Assembly: GCA_001792895.1 (NCBI GenBank)
Contig: MARA01000011.1
Coordinates: 1,240,001 to 1,304,000 of the forward strand
Direction of reading: 5' to 3'
DNA: 64,000 nt
Source of the DNA: Lentinus brumalis
Taxonomy: Eukaryota > Basidiomycota > Agaricomycetes > Polyporales > Polyporaceae
Part shown: positions 61,095 through 64,000 of the stretch, in pieces
Numbering within the stretch: position 1 is the stretch's first letter
Layout: each line of letters opens with the position of its first letter
The notes under the pieces: generated by a model
Seen by the model: only the letters and a program-made list of their open reading frames with translations
The model's database searches: none
Told to the model about the DNA's origin: nothing
Translations under genes and position numbers: made by a program

Positions 61095-62323
61095 TCAAGT
61101 CAACGCCGCGCTGCACCGGATGGTACATGTTTCTGTATGTTGCATATGCACAAGAGCTGATTAATCGCGAATCGATCTGCAACTGTGCACTTGTCTCACT
61201 TCAAGTTAGTGTGTCCTCGACACCCCGGTCGTGTGCTCGTTTCACCATTGCGCCTTGATGATCGCTTTTTCTTTCTATCTATAATATCCGTGGAAAGCCT
61301 ATGTAATGGATTGGGCTGTCCGTCCATTATAGATGTTTGCGGGTGAATGACATTCCAACTTGAACTACGACGATGCGATTGACCTGCCGTATTATATACT
61401 TAGCGGTGGAACAAGTTCTGTGAGAGCGGAATGCCAGTGACCAAGTGTAAGTACCCGAAATTCTCCTCTGACACGCGCACGTCTCCGCAAGATGCGAGCA
61501 CAAGGAAAGCCTGAACTGGCGGCGTTCGACCGTCTAGAAGCCTGGCGGAGCGTGTGCACGCAAGCGACCTGAAAGCTCGCATGCAACTCAACCCGACGGC
61601 CAGTCTTGACCTGTACAGTTTGCTTGTGTGCTGAAGGAGTCCTGGATCTCGTGGGGCATATACGGTTATGAGCTCTCAGCATGCGTCTCTCGGCGTCCCA
61701 AATCCCATTCGAAACGTTAACCACGGACCCGGAAGAACGCGTCTGCGGCTCTCTTCCGACATTCAAGCAACCGTCGTACACACCTGCACCGAGGCTGCAC
61801 AAATGATAGCAAAGCAGAACGCTGTTTGATTAATCGTCTTGCGCGGAGGTGAGCGTGCAGCGGCCGACTAAGTATGTAGAGAGCGCGACGTCAATGCAGT
61901 GGCCCGGGTAAATAAGTACTCGCACTCGCTTAGCCACATAAGAATCCTTACTTATCCCGGATCGAGATCTGCTGCGCGCCTGTGCGCTTGACTAGCAGTA
62001 CTCTGAGGACGCGCAGGTCCTCGGAGCCGCCATTCTTGCCGTCTCCCTCCTATTCTTGTCGCACTTGTTGCTACCCCGTCTGGAGACTGTGGCTAGGGAC
62101 GACCAGGACTGCGGGGGTTGCAGTTGGGTGCGATGCACGTGAATCATAATGCAGAAGGTATGTCGCGCCGCACTATAACTGTGTCACAAACCCCAGAACG
62201 CCCACAGGCAGCAATGGCTGGCCGCACAGAAGACACAGAGGCTCAGACGACTCCGACACGGAACGCGACCATCGTTCGAGCACTCGCTCCGACCCGTCGT
62301 CGTCTCGTACGGGCGCGAGAGGC
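61095..62323. other. Intergenic, promoter of raptor
   Basis: About 1.2 kb. The right end probably contains the first exon(s) of raptor; a Ser/Arg-rich open frame runs into 62324 from about 62190. Nothing else recognisable. Confidence 0.45.
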
Positions 62324-64000
62324 ATGAACGGACTCTCCGACCCCGACCTGCGCCGTGCAGCCTCTGTAGCGGACCTTCCAGATGCCGCACCCATCCATCC
62401 CTACTGGGCTGCGAAACGCCACCTTACCTGTGGCAACACCACCCCTCCTCCCCCGGCACTCCCCAGATGATCCCGTGGCGGGCGGCCCCGGGGAAGATCA
62501 AGACCGCACACGCTGCCCTCGTCCTCTGTCTAAACATTGACGTCGATCCCCCAGACGTCATCAAGACGAACCCGTGTGCAGTCCTTGAAGCGTGGGTCGA
62601 CCCGCATAGCATGCCGTCTCACAAGGCGCTCGAAGTCATTGGTCAGAACCTGCAGCACCAGTTCGAAGGCCTGAACCCAAAGATATCATACAAACCCATC
62701 CTGGACCCTTCGAAGGACGACTTGAAGCGCTTTTGTGCGAACCTGCGCAAGTCTGCTATGGATGACGCGGTTCTCTTCCACTACAACGGTCATGGTGTGC
62801 CGAAACCGACACCCAGCGGCGAGCTGTGGTGCTTCAACCGGAACTACACGCAGTACATCCCCGTTGCGCTCCAGGAGATCCAGTCTTGGCTGCGTTCTCC
62901 GTGCATATTCATCTGGGACTGTTCGGCTGCCGGTAATCTCCTCAGCAACTTCGTCAAGTTCGCCGAGCTGCGCGACAATGACGCGAAGCTGCATGGGGGT
63001 GGGTACCCTGAAGGTATGCCACCGTTCTCGGAGTGCATACAGCTCGCCGCGTGCGCTGCCGACGAGCAGCTACCATCATGTCCTGAGCTTCCCGCCGACC
63101 TCTTCACCTCTTGCTTGACGTCACCCATTGACATCGCATTGCGCTACTTCCTCCTCACGAACCAGCTACCTAATGACATCTCCACGGACCAGGTCATGCA
63201 GCTGCCAGGCGACTTGAAGGACCGCCGCACGCCCTTGGGTGAGCTGAACTGGATATTCACCGCCATCACGGACACGATTGCATGGACAACGTTCCCTCGC
63301 GAGGTATTCACGCGATTGTACCGCTCCGACCTCCTCATCGCCTCCCTGTTCCGCAACTTCCTCCTCGCTGAGCGCATAATGAAGAACTATCATTGCACGC
63401 CACACACCTATCCCCCTCTCCCTTCGACCAACACGCACCCTCTCTGGGCGTCTTGGGACCTCGCAGTCGATGCCTGCCTTCGCCAACTCCCGGACCTGCT
63501 GAAGAACACGGAGCCCAGTATCGCGAAGGACGTCTCTCTTGGAGCGCGGAATAGACGGCAAGCTGCTAGGACCGACCCTGCGACCCAGCCCGGCGCATCG
63601 ATCAATCCCCATGAGAAGCCGTACAGTTACATCCCCAGTAGGTTCTTCGCCGACCAGCTCACCGCTTTTGAAGTCTGGATATCGCGTGGGGTTCCGCCCT
63701 CACAAAGCCTGGTCCACTCTCGCTCCCCGTCCATGTCCCTCCAGACCAGATTCCTAATCTGGACGGCCCCAGCAGTGTAGCTCCATACGTGGCGGGAAGT
63801 CTTGACCAAAGCGAACACCACCTCGTCCCTCGCAAGCCTCCAGATCAGCTCCCGATCGTGCTGCAGGTCCTGCTGTCTCAGCCTCACCGACTCCGCGCGT
63901 TGATTCTGCTGTCGCAGTTCATGGACCTTGGACCGTGGGCGGTGCACCTCGCGCTGACCATTGGTATATTCCCGTACATCGCGCGGCTCCTTCAGGCTGC
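62324..64000 (+). CDS. Raptor / Kog1, TORC1 scaffold subunit (3' part beyond window)
   Basis: Raptor binds TOR kinase and recruits substrates in TORC1. Visible is the N-terminal RNC (caspase-like) domain: [50 protein letters not shown] and [13 protein letters not shown]. The start of the alpha-solenoid follows ([30 protein letters not shown]). The start is uncertain: ATG 62324 begins [19 protein letters not shown], but the frame extends upstream. Two single bases seem to be missing, one in the C run at 62461-62464 just before the Met-Ile-Pro-Trp block and one in the G run at 63688-63691. With both, the reading frame continues to the window edge. The gene is cut at 64000 and is a fraction of the usual 1300 or more residues. 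Confidence 0.88.

Noticed and set aside
1..64000. CRISPR array or prokaryotic operon structure
   Set aside because: No regularly spaced direct repeats; genes are intron-rich and eukaryotic.

Overview
The window is nuclear DNA of a filamentous basidiomycete, most likely an agaricomycete. The evidence is the many 50-60 nt GT-AG introns, GC-rich compact genes on both strands, and families typical of that group: a DUF6535 membrane protein, long Ser/Pro-rich orphans, a class IV-type chitin synthase with cytosolic tails, a PX-AGC kinase, and an L28e ribosomal gene (absent from budding yeast). Exon structures were built by hand from splice signals; for most genes the exon lengths sum to a whole number of codons.

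Layout. 0.7-7.3 kb: a small proline-rich protein (+), ribosomal protein L28e (-), a small helical protein (+), a type II membrane glycosyltransferase-like protein of an O-fucosyltransferase-like family (-) and a DUF3140 protein (-). 8-17.6 kb: a 13-exon GH31 alpha-glucosidase (+), a dienoyl-CoA isomerase of the ECH1 type (-), a doubtful small gene (+) and a GH2 beta-mannosidase (+). 19.4-24.8 kb: chitin synthase (-), divergent from NOP10 (+). 26.3-29.8 kb: a second GH2 beta-mannosidase (-), tail to tail with the first. 30.5-32.4 kb: two tandem thioredoxins (-). 33.4-37.2 kb: a 1228-residue low-complexity protein (-). 37.2-39.5 kb: gene-poor, with a diverged inverted repeat. 39.5-42 kb: the DUF6535 protein (-). 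44.5-48.8 kb: PX-AGC kinase (+). 49.4-52.6 kb: a GRAM-VASt sterol-transfer protein of the LAM/Aster type (-). 54.2-55.2 kb: a predicted pseudokinase (-). 56.1-57.3 kb: dienelactone hydrolase (+). 57.7-58.5 kb: MARVEL-like membrane protein (+). 58.8-59.3 kb: Swi5 (-). 60.8-61.1 kb: a small orphan (+). From 62.3 kb to the end: the N-terminal half of raptor/Kog1 (+), cut by the window edge.

Functional themes. Glycan and wall metabolism is prominent (GH31, two GH2, chitin synthase, glycosyltransferase-like). TOR and lipid-linked signalling is also present (raptor, a PX-AGC kinase resembling SGK/YPK types, the sterol transporter). No prokaryotic-style operons, CRISPR arrays, rRNA or convincing tRNA genes were seen, and no intact transposon.

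The strongest cross-cutting signal concerns data quality or mutation. Ten places in five otherwise intact conserved genes each lack exactly one base, mostly in short C/G runs. Adding one base at each restores both the reading frame and the splice phase. I read these as homopolymer under-calls in the assembly, not pseudogenes. I did not find a convincing new molecular system. The best biological leads are the tail-to-tail beta-mannosidase pair around chitin synthase, the tandem thioredoxin block that copied upstream mannosidase DNA, the pseudokinase, and the inverted repeat at 37.8/38.6 kb.
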